NCBI GenBank assembly: GCA_947650285.1
Contig: CANTFL010000235.1
Location: 62,001 to 126,000 of the forward strand
From: Hyaloperonospora brassicae
Taxonomy: Eukaryota > Oomycota > Peronosporomycetes > Peronosporales > Peronosporaceae
DNA length: 64,000 nt
Direction: 5' to 3'
Shown: positions 21,197 to 31,369 of the stretch, piece by piece
How the letters are laid out: each line of letters opens with the position of its first letter
Position numbering within the stretch: the stretch's first letter is position 1
Position numbers and translations under genes: made by a program
Notes under the pieces: model-generated
Seen by the model: the letters and a program-made list of their open reading frames with translations, nothing else
Databases searched by the model: none
Told to the model about the DNA's origin: nothing

Positions 21197-21992
21197 TGGT
21201 CAGTCGGTGATCGCCTTGATCTTTGCGGGATCAGAGCGTACGCCGTGTTTACCCACGATGCACCCAAGAAGTGGTATTTCGCTAGCCGCGAATATACACT
21301 TCTTGAGATTGGCATAAAACTTATGCTTGCGCATAAGTTGAAGGACCTGACGAACGTGAGTTCTGTGAACTTCAACGTCCGTCTTTCCGTCCATATCCCG
21401 GCTATGGACGAACACATCGTCGAAGTAACTCGGTGCGAAGTCTCGCATGGTCTCAACAGTTTTGTGACACATCTGTTGAATGTTGCAGGGGCATTGCTCA
21501 GCCACTGTGGCATCACTAGCCACTCCACAGCATACCGCTGGGGGTGCTCACTATTGTGTACGGGATGTCCCGTTCACGCATGAGGATCTGGTAGAATCCA
21601 TCCATCAGATCCATGGACGAAAAGATGGTACTCTTTGACATACCATCTATGATTACGTCCTTCCTCGGTATCGGCGTCTGAGCCGGTACCGTTGCAGCAT
21701 TCAATTTGTTGAATGCGTGCACTATCCGCCACCCTCCTGTGGCCTTTCGCACACAGAAGGTCGGAGATCTGTGAGTGGATGTTGATTCCCTCACATGGCC
21801 CGCTGCTAAGCGATCGGCAAAGAACTTGTCGATCGCTAGTACATGTTCACGAGGCAGTGGCCACTGCTTCATGACAAAGTACTTCGAGCCCGGTCTGAGC
21901 TCGATTTCGTGTCGAGTTCCTTTGTCCTTAGGCAACTCGCAAGGTACGGATTCAAGGAACACATCCCTAATTTTGATCAAATCCTTATTCAA
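21172..21992 (-). pseudogene. Element A reverse transcriptase, frameshifted
   Basis: Frame 21,992-21,516 has RT fingers and palm up to MDGFYQILMRERDIPYTIVS, with TPIPRKDVI before it. It shifts into frames 21,528-21,172 and 21,523-21,200, which carry NAPATFNRCVTKLL and SYFDDVFVHSRDMDGK. FDD is the catalytic YxDD-type motif and is preserved. At least two small indels separate the pieces, so this copy cannot make RT without recoding. Confidence 0.85.
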
Positions 21993-22019
21993 AGGATTTG
22001 CCTGAAGTGAATCCCAGGA

Positions 22020-23110
22020 TTAAGACTTGTATCGATCAATACGAGTCTTCTCATCGAGGACACTTTCGTACATCGATGAGCTGGTGAGAACTCGTTCATT
22101 CTTAGCAAATACTTTTGCCGACCGAATATCGGCCACATACGCATCCTCTGTGACGAGTATGCATATCTGTTTGACTTTGCCACTACGCAGATCACGCAAG
22201 AACCGTTTCGGTTCTAGCGTTGGCAACTGAGTTATCTCCGAAGTTAATTTCGGAGGCACAATCAGATCAAGCGTATAAGCGCCTACGCTTGATCCATCAT
22301 GAACCAAGACGTTCAACGTCTCGGTTTCTTCCTGGGAACTTGCTTCCACATGTTGCTGAGGGCCTAATCCTTCAGCACGTGACTCTTGAGGAATTTCTTC
22401 CTCAAGTACGTGGGGACTTATTCCCTCGACGTCTTCTGACTGTGGCTGTGCAACCACAGTCAGGGACCGATCCTCTACGGTCGACTTTCCAGTCGACCTA
22501 ATATATCCGTGTTGCCTCTTGTGGGCAACCGGTTTACTCTTGCTACGATGCTTCCCGCTAGGCATGCATCCATGTCCCGGTCCACTCGACTTATTCGAGT
22601 GGTGGACCTTCGGCGCAGCCTGTACTCCTGTACAGCCGCCGGGAGCTTGCTCCACAGTGTAGTGATCAACTACACTGTGATCTTGTGCAGTCGTGCTAAC
22701 GACCGTACCGCAAGTGAGTCCATCGCACTCACTCGCAGAACATCTACACGCTTGTGGACGCTCCAAGATGTTCATCAGATGTCCATCTGATGAACGAGCG
22801 GCAGGCATCTTCACGGATCGATGCTGCCAGCTCACCCTTGGCTCGTACTTTCTGAGCCAAGGTAATCCCAGGATGACATCAAATTTGTCATCCAGATCCA
22901 GTACGATGAAGTCATCATCGTACTGTTCGCCCTCTAACGTGTAGTGGATTCCTACTACACGTTTCTCAACGGTTACCGATGCGCCTGTTTCAAGGCGCAC
23001 CGTCATCCTCGTGAGGGGAATGTCGCGCTTAACGAACTTGAGCCTACGACCCTCTAGTGACTGGAGTCGACTACGACGCCCCACAGTCTACTAGGGCACG
23101 AAGCGACAAA
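22020..23110 (-). pseudogene. Element A retropepsin-like protease and linker
   Basis: LVDCGAS (about 23,090-23,072) is the active-site D-x-G motif with Cys in place of Ser/Thr. Right after it the frame is lost by a single-base change and a stop, and the protease continues in the neighbouring frame (23,084-22,020): LKFVKRDIPLTRMTVRL, FIVLDLDDKFDVILGLPWL, VSWQHRSVKMP. The last third is a long low-complexity linker rich in His, Ser and Gln. An in-frame stop at 22,020 separates it from RT. Confidence 0.8.
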
Positions 23111-23237
23111 TCATTTGTCGCTTCCAACTTCAAGGTGATGAGCGAAACGTCATCACCAGGTGCAGAGACACACAACGATTGTGTATCTGGAGCAACTTTC
23201 GTCAAGAGATTTGCAAATTCCCTTGAGGTTGCTGGAT

Positions 23238-23277
23238 CAGTAGGGCGCTCCGCCCCTACTGACCCCGACCATTTTTT
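23238..23277 (-). promoter_or_regulatory. Putative -1 ribosomal frameshift signal at gag/pol of element A
   Basis: On the minus strand the heptamer A_AAA_AAT (23,277-23,271) is in the correct register with gag codons TCA-AAA-AAT. After 9 nt comes a hairpin with arms CAGTAGGG (23,261-23,254) and CCCTACTG (23,245-23,238). The gag stop TAG (23,258-23,256) is inside the 5' arm. The -1 frame is open across the junction and runs into the protease active site. The same design occurs in B and C. Confidence 0.65.
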
Positions 23278-24410
23278 GATGGTTCGTCTCGCTGTTGCGG
23301 CCTCGCAACACCGCTGGACCCACGCCCATTGCCCTTTCTGGCAAAAGGTCGTCCATTTCGCTCAGTACTGTTTGGTAATGGGCGTTCAGCACTACACTCG
23401 TATGCGTAGTGCCCTAACTTCTGACAGCGATTGAACTTGTGCAATCGTTTGTTGTTCGAAGAGCGAGGTCTCTCGCTCTCAACATAGCAGATATTCATTG
23501 GTTCTGGACCTCTGATCTCTTGTCGTCTTGGTGGACGATAAGAGTTTGAGCTAGCATGATCCTGTCTCATGCTAAAGTCTTCCTGTTTCGCGGCTGATAT
23601 CGCATCTTCCAGCGTATTCATCTCAAGGCGGAACAGGTGGCTCCTGACGGGCCCTTCTGCGAGCCCTTGCATGAACACCGTAATCAACGTGTGTTCATGG
23701 ACTGGGTTAGCAGTTATACTACTCGCAAGGAGTCGTATATGTTGTGCGTAAGCGTGCACATCACGCTTACCTTGCTTGAGTTTCAGGAGATTTGAAAGAG
23801 CCCTGAACTCAGCCCGTGGCGGCTCAAACGTTTGTCTGAGCCGGGACTTGAAGTCATCTAGCGACCTAAACACATTTGGGTCGCTACTCTCGAGTCCCAA
23901 GGACCAAGTTTTGGCACGTCCTGCCAAATGGTTCTGAGCAAATGTGAGTTTCATTTGCTCATCTTCGACGCGACGAGCCCTTTAGGCTCTGTCGAGTTCG
24001 ACAAACCACAGTAACAGGGAGTCTTTCGGGCCTCCTCTGTACTTGGTGATGTCAACCTTCATGACCTCGGGACGACGCGCATGTGCCGTCCCGCCCACAG
24101 CAGCATGGAATTTCTGCTGTCTCAACAGCCCTGTCTGTTGAGCACCGAGTTCTCTCAACTGCTCGGCCTGTTGAGAGCCTTGCTGGTGAAGCAAGGCTAC
24201 TTTCTCCCTTTCGGCGACAAGTTCAATTTAGATGAACTTGGCTATAGCGGCATGTTGTTGGTCCCTGTCTAGAGACTCCAACATGGCGCTAATGGCGAAC
24301 TCGCCTACGGTAGAACTCGTTCGTTCTACCGCACCCCATTCGATGTCGCTCAAATGGGTAAACCCTTCACGCGTGGCGTGAAAGGTCTCTTCATCATCCA
24401 ACATGTTCAT
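23256..24410 (-). pseudogene. Element A gag with zinc knuckle, two in-frame stops
   Basis: One frame from the ATG at 24,410 to the TAG at 23,256, interrupted only by in-frame stops at 24,228-24,230 and 23,982-23,984. The middle carries the capsid-type Ty3 gag region (AGRAKTWSLGLES, FKSRLRQTFEPP, LKLKQGKRDVHAYAQHIRLL, TVFMQGLAEGPVR). Near the C-terminus KFNRCQKLGHYAYEC matches a CCHC zinc knuckle whose first Cys has become Phe. The tail is Arg/Gly-rich. A perfect 11-bp hairpin (24,395-24,418) sits next to the start codon. Confidence 0.85.
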
Positions 24411-24443
24411 GTTGGATGTTGTGGTCCTTGGAAGGACTACAAA

Positions 24444-24452
24444 GTGCTACCA
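24444..24452 (-). promoter_or_regulatory. Primer binding site of element A, initiator-tRNA-Met type
   Basis: Two bases after the 5' LTR, the minus strand reads TGGTAGCAC. It is complementary to a tRNA ending GTGCTACCA. The implied U72 before the discriminator A is the hallmark of eukaryotic initiator Met tRNA. B and C have the same nine bases at the same spacing. Confidence 0.65.
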
Positions 24453-24454
24453 GG

Positions 24455-24846
24455 TGTAACGGGGCACAACCTTGCGTGAACTTAACGCAAGGGTTTGGGT
24501 GCCCCGACAGACGTACACAAGGCAAGCGAGGAAGCGTTGGTAAGGTAAAAGCAGAACTGTTGTATTAATATAATTAAGTCTTTTAACTACTGTCTCTCTG
24601 TTTGACTTAACTTAATTATGCTAATATAACTGAGTGTATGGTGACGTCTCGTCACCACTCATTGCGTGCGTCCTGCGGCGATTGGTGGGTTGATATCATC
24701 ACGATATCAACCAATGAGCAGACACTTTGGTCGCTTCACCAATATCACCATTATTGGTGATATTGTTCAAAGAATATTCACTTAATATTCTTTGTTGTCA
24801 CTTTCTTTTAAAGTGACAATTCCATGTAACGGGCTGCCCCGTTATA
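24455..24846 (-). repeat. 5' LTR of element A
   Basis: Pairs with 16,870-17,263; about 25 differences by eye. Same row of hairpins. GTCACTTT/AAAGTGAC (near 24,798-24,818) is perfect here but has two mismatches in the other LTR. Ends in TATA instead of TACA. Confidence 0.95.
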
Positions 24847-26450
24847 ATACCAATGAACACGCCGCTGCCGAACACACTATAGCCGAAACGCGAAGTCTTC
24901 ACGAAGGTGTAAGGCACGTCGTACTACGTTAGACCTTACATGGTCACACCATCGCATAATCCAGGGACGATGGACATTCCACGACAAAGAGGTCAAGATT
25001 CGACGGGAAACACGACAGGTGATGAGTACTACGAAGAATATGAAGACGAGTACGACGACTATCAAGGAGCCTATGAGCGATTATATAGTCTAAACAGATA
25101 GTTGAGCTATGGTGATGCTGAAAGTTAAAGAGGACACGTCATGAAAATACGCACACACGTGCCATTCGACAAGATTGCCAGGTTTAAGGGGAAGCGCCAT
25201 CGCTCGGACGATGCCTTGCAATGGATCAAACGTTTCACCTCCGAGATGAAAATGACGTGCCAGCCGCAAAATGAGTGGTGCGAGCCTTTTCAGCTATGCC
25301 TGGACAAATCGACCAAGAGTTGGTATTGACAACTCCCGAAGCAGACTCAGCGGAAGTGGATGCTGCTCAGCAAAGCTAATCAAAACTATTGTTGCTCGCA
25401 GTTCGACCAATCCGCTAGGTCGATGTATCATTCAGCGAAGTGTGGTGAGACCGATCACGTGTGCGATTTCCTACTGCGACTGAACGATTATACACGGACA
25501 GAGCAGATTCAGTATGATAAAGGTGGTGCGCATGCTGCTGACTACGTCGATCACTTCCTGTTATACTGTGGTGACGACGACCTGTCGGATCTGATCTATC
25601 CGCAACGAATCGATGATATCCAGCGCATAGAGAGAATCATCAGTCATCGATTGCTCGGCGAGAAGCGAAAGAAACAACGTGACCGAGTGAATACCGGACA
25701 TGGGCTAAGTCGCCACAAGAAAGAGGCACGGGATATCCGACGGAAGGAAATGTATGATGGTCCTCGTCTGAGCGGACCAAGACGTGAGTCAAGGTCTCAC
25801 GATCGTCAATGTGACCGACCTGACCGTCGTAATGGTCGACGTCTGAATTACGATGATGACCGACATGGTCCGTAGAGCTGGAACAACAACTGAGGCAATG
25901 ACTGTCGTCGATGTGTCACCCTTGAATCAGCACTCATGGAAAATCTGCGAGCAGCGCTCGACGAGCACATAGGGATCCGTAAAACGAACTTGTACAATTC
26001 TTCAAGTGATGAAAGTACTCGAGAACATATGAGTGACTACAGTTACGACTCTGACTCGGACTGAATGAAAGAAGGAGCAGAATCAAGGGTAAGCCAGGTC
26101 TGGAACCCAGTCGCCCTACAAGATCACCCGCGATCCCACGTATCACTGGCACCAGTTTTGGACAATCTGTACGGCCGACATGAAAGCGTGGACGGACAAG
26201 AACGCACGGATTTGTCACGAGAGTGTCGACTGTACGGACCGTGCGGTGCATGCGGTGCCATGGAACACGACGCTCATTTTTGCAGGCAACGGTGTAAGTT
26301 CTGTAAGCCAGTACATAACGTCGGTCGGTGCGAGTTGTTTGCACGATATGAGAAGCTAACCGGGTTCGTCGAGACATCGGTAAATATCTCGGCAAAGCAA
26401 GAAGGACTCCACGACATATACTCGTCGGGCCATATAAACTAGCAGGCTCG
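24847..26450 (+). pseudogene. Element D gag, C-terminal part with two zinc knuckles
   Basis: From 25,141 the frame reads a gag capsid region (PFDKIARFKGKRHRSDDALQ, EPFQLCLDKSTKSWY), an in-frame TGA at 25,327, then FDQSARSMYHSAKCGE and DHFLLYCGDDDLSDLIYP, ending in an Arg-rich tail at 25,875. The separate frame 26,065-26,442 holds CGACGAMEHDAHFC (CX2CX4HX4C) and CKFCKPVHNVGRC (CX2CX3HX4C), the nucleocapsid knuckles. Several stops separate the parts. Confidence 0.8.
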
Positions 26451-26456
26451 CCGACC

Positions 26457-27240
26457 TTGACTGTGTCGGTAAACAACGGGCTGCCACAGTTAATTAAATT
26501 AGCAGAGGAAGCGAACTACGTTTTTGCCTTCGTTGGGGATACACAACTGCTCGACGAGTGTAGAGTCGTAAAACAGAAGATAGAACGTTTTGATTGGGAT
26601 GATGGCAAAGGCCGATCGATCGCAAGGATGGACACAAATAGAGAGCCGTGTGCTCAGATAGGGGTGACGAAAGAATTGAAGCTTCTGTCAGGAGAACGAT
26701 TGGTATGGTGGTCGTCGAGGAAGCTCAATCGACGAGTGTTTATGGGAGCGCTAGTCATGGGCGCTATCAATGAATCACGAATCAAAATATTGATGGATGC
26801 AGGCGCTAACAAATCGGCTATTGGAGAACCATTCGCCAAGAAGCTACGAGCACGACAGCTCACGATGAACGACAAAAAATTGACGGTTAAGGAATTGGAA
26901 AGTCGAAGGTCACCACCACGGCACGGACAACAGTAAAGATCACTTTATGATGGGAAGTGCTTTATGAAATTGAAGTGTGGGTTATGCCCCATCATGCGGG
27001 GGTAGACCTTATCCTTGGCACAGATTTCATGATACCAGCTGGTATCCGACTAGACTTGTTTACTCATGAGCTATGAATCCGTCGACTACCAACACTCATG
27101 ATGACAGTGATATACAATAAGAAAGGGACAGCAACGAGAGTACGGCTGACGAACGTCTTTACGATAATTGCTTCGTATCCAGCACACTTTCCAGTATTGC
27201 TATGTCTACCACCCGAAGTGATACTACGAGACGATGGTTA
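26457..27240 (+). pseudogene. Element D protease remnant
   Basis: ILMDAGANKSAIGEPFAKKL near 26,790 is a retropepsin active site with Ala in the Ser/Thr position. In a shifted frame MPHHAGVDLILGTDFMIPAG (about 26,980-27,040) gives the ILG flap/end motif. Multiple stops follow. Confidence 0.75.
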
Positions 27241-28031
27241 CGTCTGACTTAATGCGACGAAATATCACGACTAGCAGATGCTAGCATATGAAAATGTGAT
27301 GGATGGACGGTTGTTCTAGAAGAAACAGCACAAGTATGCCGAATTGATGAGTCAACAACTGCCTGCGGTCGAGCGGTAAGCTTGCACACGACATAGAGGA
27401 ATATTACGGCGGGATGATCATATTTGCAATGATAGAAAAAAACGTCTGACACAGAAGTCGAGATATCACTGGAGTGCATCGAAGAAGGAATAACACAGAC
27501 CGAGAGGGGTCGTGCAAACGATACGAAGAGCAATACGTTTCTGACATCGCAACGACCACCGTACAAAGCTCAGTCAGCAATGCTTCCGCGAGAAAACTGT
27601 GTTCAGCAACATGCACAGAGGGTGAGGATGATGGTATCGACCCATGCTATTTAGCCCCACTCGACACGTCGTTCGCGGCAGACGCTCAAGTTAGACCAGA
27701 ACGATTCCTGCTGATAAACTCGACGACTCGCGAAACGGAGACAATGAGACGACAGACGGAAACGGGTCACAGTTTGACAACCTGGATCGCTGATTCCTGT
27801 GTGCGTTAAAGGCAGTCGATGCAACAAATACCGGATTCGTCAGCGCCTCCTCCGATCGATACACCAGATTTTGAGCATATCGCGGGCAACATCATCCTGG
27901 TCGATTATGCTCAAGAACTCGCGTTCTTACCGGATCTAACCGAGTTGGCACCAAACAAGCTAAATTGTACCGGGGACAATGTGATATGCACTAAATACAC
28001 GAGCACTTAACGAGCGAAGCTGATCAGTGTA
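27241..28031. other. Element D, region between protease and RT
   Basis: The linker of pol is expected here. The plus frames 27,474-27,809 and 27,819-28,010 are open but carry no recognisable motif; the latter is acidic and may be the approach to RT. Confidence 0.4.
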
Positions 28032-29780
28032 TTGAAGAGACACAAAGGAAGCATGATCTGCAGTGGTAACGCTCTACCACCTCCAGAATATGAAGTAGTG
28101 TGTGATATCGACGTCCAAGGTCATGATATCACTAAGCAACGGGACAGACGGATTCTACTACGCCTCCTATCGAAGCTGTACGAGCTGCTGAGAAAGTTGT
28201 TGAAAGCGGCACCGATTTCGTTTTCCCGGAGACCTTGGGTGTCGCCGATAGTTATCGTTTCTAAGAGCTTTCGCGTTGACATCCAGTTATGCATCGATTA
28301 CAAACTCGTCAACACCGACACGACCAGTATAGAATACACAATGCCCTCAGTTGACGATCTGTTGACCGAGATAGAAAGCTACCAATGATTTTGCTCACTT
28401 GATCTAGCCAGTGGGTTTTGGGAGGTAATAATGACTCAACGAGCGCGTCACGTGTCGGCGCTTGTATGTATCCTGGGGCATTTCGAGTGGTAGCTTATGC
28501 CGTTTGGACTTAAGAATTCTCCCATGGTCTACCAACTACTCGTCTAACGCACGCGTTGTGGGGGTATGTCAGCCGAAAGATGGGTGGAATGGCATTGTCA
28601 CCAAGATTAAAATTGCTGAAGATGAAACTGCGAGTAATCATGCAACCGAAACGCCAGAGCTTAACGAGCTTTACGCTGGTGGATCAGCGTTGACGAAGCT
28701 TGAAGCCGACTACCAATCCTTTGAAGAGTCTGATCCGTTGCAACGTCTGGTCTATTATCCGGGAAGCAACATGTTTGCCACGGGCGAAAAGAATGAATTA
28801 ACATTTGTCCCAGTGTTCCGTCGCCGATCATTTGTGGACGATATTTGCTTAGTGACGCTCGACCGGTTGTTGGTGCACTTCATGAGGTGTCAAATTGCAT
28901 CAATTCACAAAGAGCATCTTTGTGCAGCCTCAAGTAGACTTCCCAGGGCAGAAAATAACAGCACAGGATATTGCAGGTGACCCGGTCAAACTGGTTACAC
29001 TCACTAGGTGGCCGTTCCTAGCGTCAAATAAGAGTATACAAGCGCTCATCGGAGCGATTAATTATTACAGTCGGTTCATGTAGAACATCGCGGTGTATGG
29101 AGCAGTACTGTATCAACTTTAAAAGAAGATATCTTGTCCGAGGCAAACCAGGTCGGCGCGCGTGTATCCTTCGCTACGCTACAACAACAAATCGGTAAAG
29201 CTACAGTACTGCGTCATTTTGAAACCACAGCCGACGTTCATGTGATGGTTTTTTGCTATAGACTGGGCGTTGAGCGGCACGTTGATGGAAATGAACGAGA
29301 GATTCTTACACCCGATCCGGTTGTGTGGTCGATTCTTGAAAATGAGCGAGATCAATTACCACCCTGCGGAGCGTGAAGTGCTAGCGCTTCTTCAGTTGCT
29401 GAAGATTACGCATACTTTCCTCGCTAAATAATTACATCCACGCATACACCCGATTATCTACAATGGAAGGGCTCTTCACGTTCAAGGCGTTATACGAAGA
29501 TATGTCAGCTTCGCTTTATTACTCTCCCCATATCGTCTAAAGATCAAACGGTTGAGCGAGCGCAATGTGGACTTTGCCCAATTATTTCAAGCGTCCATCA
29601 CACCGAATGTCGGCCTCGACGAATCGTTACGACAAATTTCCTCACCTTCCAAATACTCGGCGAGTGTTCGACTGGGTCCGGAGCTTCTCTATGCGCGAGT
29701 GCACTCTACGCTTGTTGGTCTTGTATAGTTGTTTGACGGCTCTGCAAAATCAGAGAAGCTCGGTGGTTTTGGAAGATACT
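28032..29780 (+). pseudogene. Element D reverse transcriptase and start of RNase H
   Basis: RT blocks in order: WVSPIVIVSK (about 28,235), IQLCIDYKLVN, then in the next frame CSLDLASGFWEV and MPFGLKNSPMVYQLL (about 28,500). After an insertion of roughly 100 codons comes RRSFVDDICLVT (about 28,820), the catalytic DD. The thumb follows (SIFVQPQVDFPGQKIT, IGAINYYSRFM). RNase H begins near 29,700 with GSAKSEKLGGFGRY and stops at 29,780, where element B is inserted. The long insertion before the DD motif is unlike A, B and C and, as I recall, is typical of this oomycete family. Many stops and frameshifts. Confidence 0.8.
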
Positions 29781-30256
29781 TGTTCCGGGGTTACACGTCG
29801 GCCGGTAGTCGACGATAGGTGTGGTGCACACAAGAGAGGGGGTACCCTATAAAGTAATTTTAGAACACAGTGAGTGTATCAATTGTTGAAGACTGATGTC
29901 TATCATCAATTGATTGCGAGATCTTTTAAGAGGTTATTTAGGGCAGGTTAAATACGTTGTTCTAAGGTGTTCTTTTAGGTTAAATGAAGAAATAAAAATT
30001 CAGTTCCCCTTTTGATCACTGAAGGACACGTGCCTTACGAGGCGTGTTTGATCGATAGGAGATAGCAATACCTGTGAAGGTAGCTTGTCCTCGAGCACTC
30101 TGTGCTGTGATTCATTTGAATCGTTTGGTCCCTCAGGAACGGGGACCGTAAGCTCTCTGAGCTTGTTGACTCTCTGAGTCGGGTTCTTTGAACCAAAGTT
30201 GCTCGTAAGAGCGTTAAGTCTTCCTCTGACTTAAGGAGCTGTGTAGATCCTCTACA
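29781..30256 (+). repeat. 5' LTR of element B
   Basis: 476 bp, starting TGTTCCGGGG and ending GCTACA-like (TCTACA). Matches 36,305-36,778. Lacks the 49-bp internal duplication seen in both LTRs of C. Confidence 0.95.
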
Positions 30257-30258
30257 CT

Positions 30259-30267
30259 TGGTAGCAC
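30259..30267 (+). promoter_or_regulatory. Primer binding site of element B
   Basis: TGGTAGCAC two bases after the LTR, identical to the site of elements A and C; initiator tRNA-Met type. Confidence 0.65.
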
Positions 30268-30315
30268 TTGTAGTCAATCTACGCCTGAGTCGGTAACGAC
30301 TTATGATCTGTGAGG

Positions 30316-31349
30316 ATGGAGAAATCCACACCCCTCTCTGAGGCCCAAAAGGTCGCGCTTGATAAGCTGACCGCGGCCGTAGGCCCTAAGTACGTGGAGT
30401 TTCTCGCTGCATAAGGTCCCGATGTGCTCAATGCACGAGTCGAGACCTTCATGGAGTATGAAACGGCCCTGTTAGGCCAGGTTCAAAACCAAGTAGCGTC
30501 GGCTATGCCGACACGATATGTGGCTATGCCACCAGAAGAGGCTAAGCCTCACCCCTTCGGGTGGATGTTAAACTCTACTCCGGGAAGGAGGGGGAAAACT
30601 TGACCCTCTGGATCCGTGAGATTAAGATGGCCATGGACTCTGGTCTCATCTCACTTGAGAATTAGCGGGTCTCTTTGGCCATATTTAAGCTCGATGGTAG
30701 AGCTAGAGAGTGGGCTTTGACGTGTGGCACGTCGGTCAACTTGGCGTTTCCCACGTGGGAATCGCTCAAGTTGGACCTTTTGCGAGTTTTCTCGCCGCCT
30801 AACCAGGCATATCGCGTGCGATCACGCTTCTTGTCCACCCGTCAGGGTAAGAACGAGTTAACGGACTATGTCCAGGAGTTGAGAACTCTGATGGCTGCCA
30901 TGCAGTCCGACCCTCTCCCTGAGACCGTCTACGTGACAGTCTTCATGGAAGGTCTTCGCACTGGCATTGCCAGGATCGAGGTCTTTCGATTCCATCCCTC
31001 GACTTTTGAGGAGGCTGTGAGCATCTCTATGAATGCTGAGCATAACTTTAAGTCATCTAGACTTGGCTGAAATGGGTACAACCCAAGGTTTGCGAGGGCA
31101 ACCTCTGCGAGCACCTCAGCTAACTGTAAGCCAGAACAGATGGATCTCAGCTATGCTGAAGATGAAGGTGAAACGCAGCTTCATGTTGCCGAGCAACGAC
31201 AGGATGTGAGACGCTGTTACATGTGCGGAAGCACTAAACACTTGCGTCCCACTTGTCCTTTACGTAAGCAACAACCGACTCCTACGGGTCGAAACCCCAG
31301 CCTCAACCAGAAACTTAGTATGGCACGGGGAAACGTCGACACCCAGTAG
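30316..31349 (+). pseudogene. Element B gag, several breaks
   Basis: It starts at the ATG at 30,316 (MEKSTPLSEAQKVALDKLTA). A TAA replaces a sense codon near 30,412, the frame is lost near 30,545, and a TGA lies near 31,068. Capsid motifs: LDGRAREWALTCGTSVNL, LDLLRVFSPPNQAYRVRSRF, ELTDYVQELRTLM. The zinc knuckle CYMCGSTKHLRPTC (CX2CX4HX4C) is intact. Ends with TAG at 31,347. Confidence 0.85.
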
Positions 31350-31369
31350 GCGCGGGGCGCCCTACTGGG
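31328..31369 (+). promoter_or_regulatory. Putative -1 ribosomal frameshift signal of element B
   Basis: G_GGA_AAC at 31,328-31,334 in gag register, a 7-nt spacer, then hairpin arms CCCAGTAGG (31,342-31,350) and CCTACTGGG (31,361-31,369). The gag TAG (31,347-31,349) is inside the 5' arm. The -1 frame reads VGAGRPTG and leads to the protease; element A reads VGAERPTD at the same place. Confidence 0.75.

Larger units (their letters stand above)
16870..24846 (-). mobile_element. Element A: Ty3/Gypsy chromovirus, minus strand, hairpin-saturated
   Basis: The 7,977-bp element has LTRs at both ends and a perfect 5-bp target duplication, ATACC at 16,865-16,869 and 24,847-24,851. Reading the minus strand in order: 5' LTR, primer site, gag, frameshift signal, protease, reverse transcriptase, RNase H, integrase, chromodomain, purine tract, 3' LTR. 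An ORF on the opposite strand occupies the space between chromodomain and 3' LTR. Breaks: two in-frame stops in gag, a frameshift at the protease active site, a stop before RT and frameshifts within RT. The whole element is packed with short perfect inverted repeats (see findings). Confidence 0.95.

Noticed and set aside
22027..22790. Plus-strand ORFs opposite the A protease linker
   Set aside because: Short overlapping shadows. Their openness partly results from the many inverted repeats. They lack the position and conserved motifs of the real antisense ORF.
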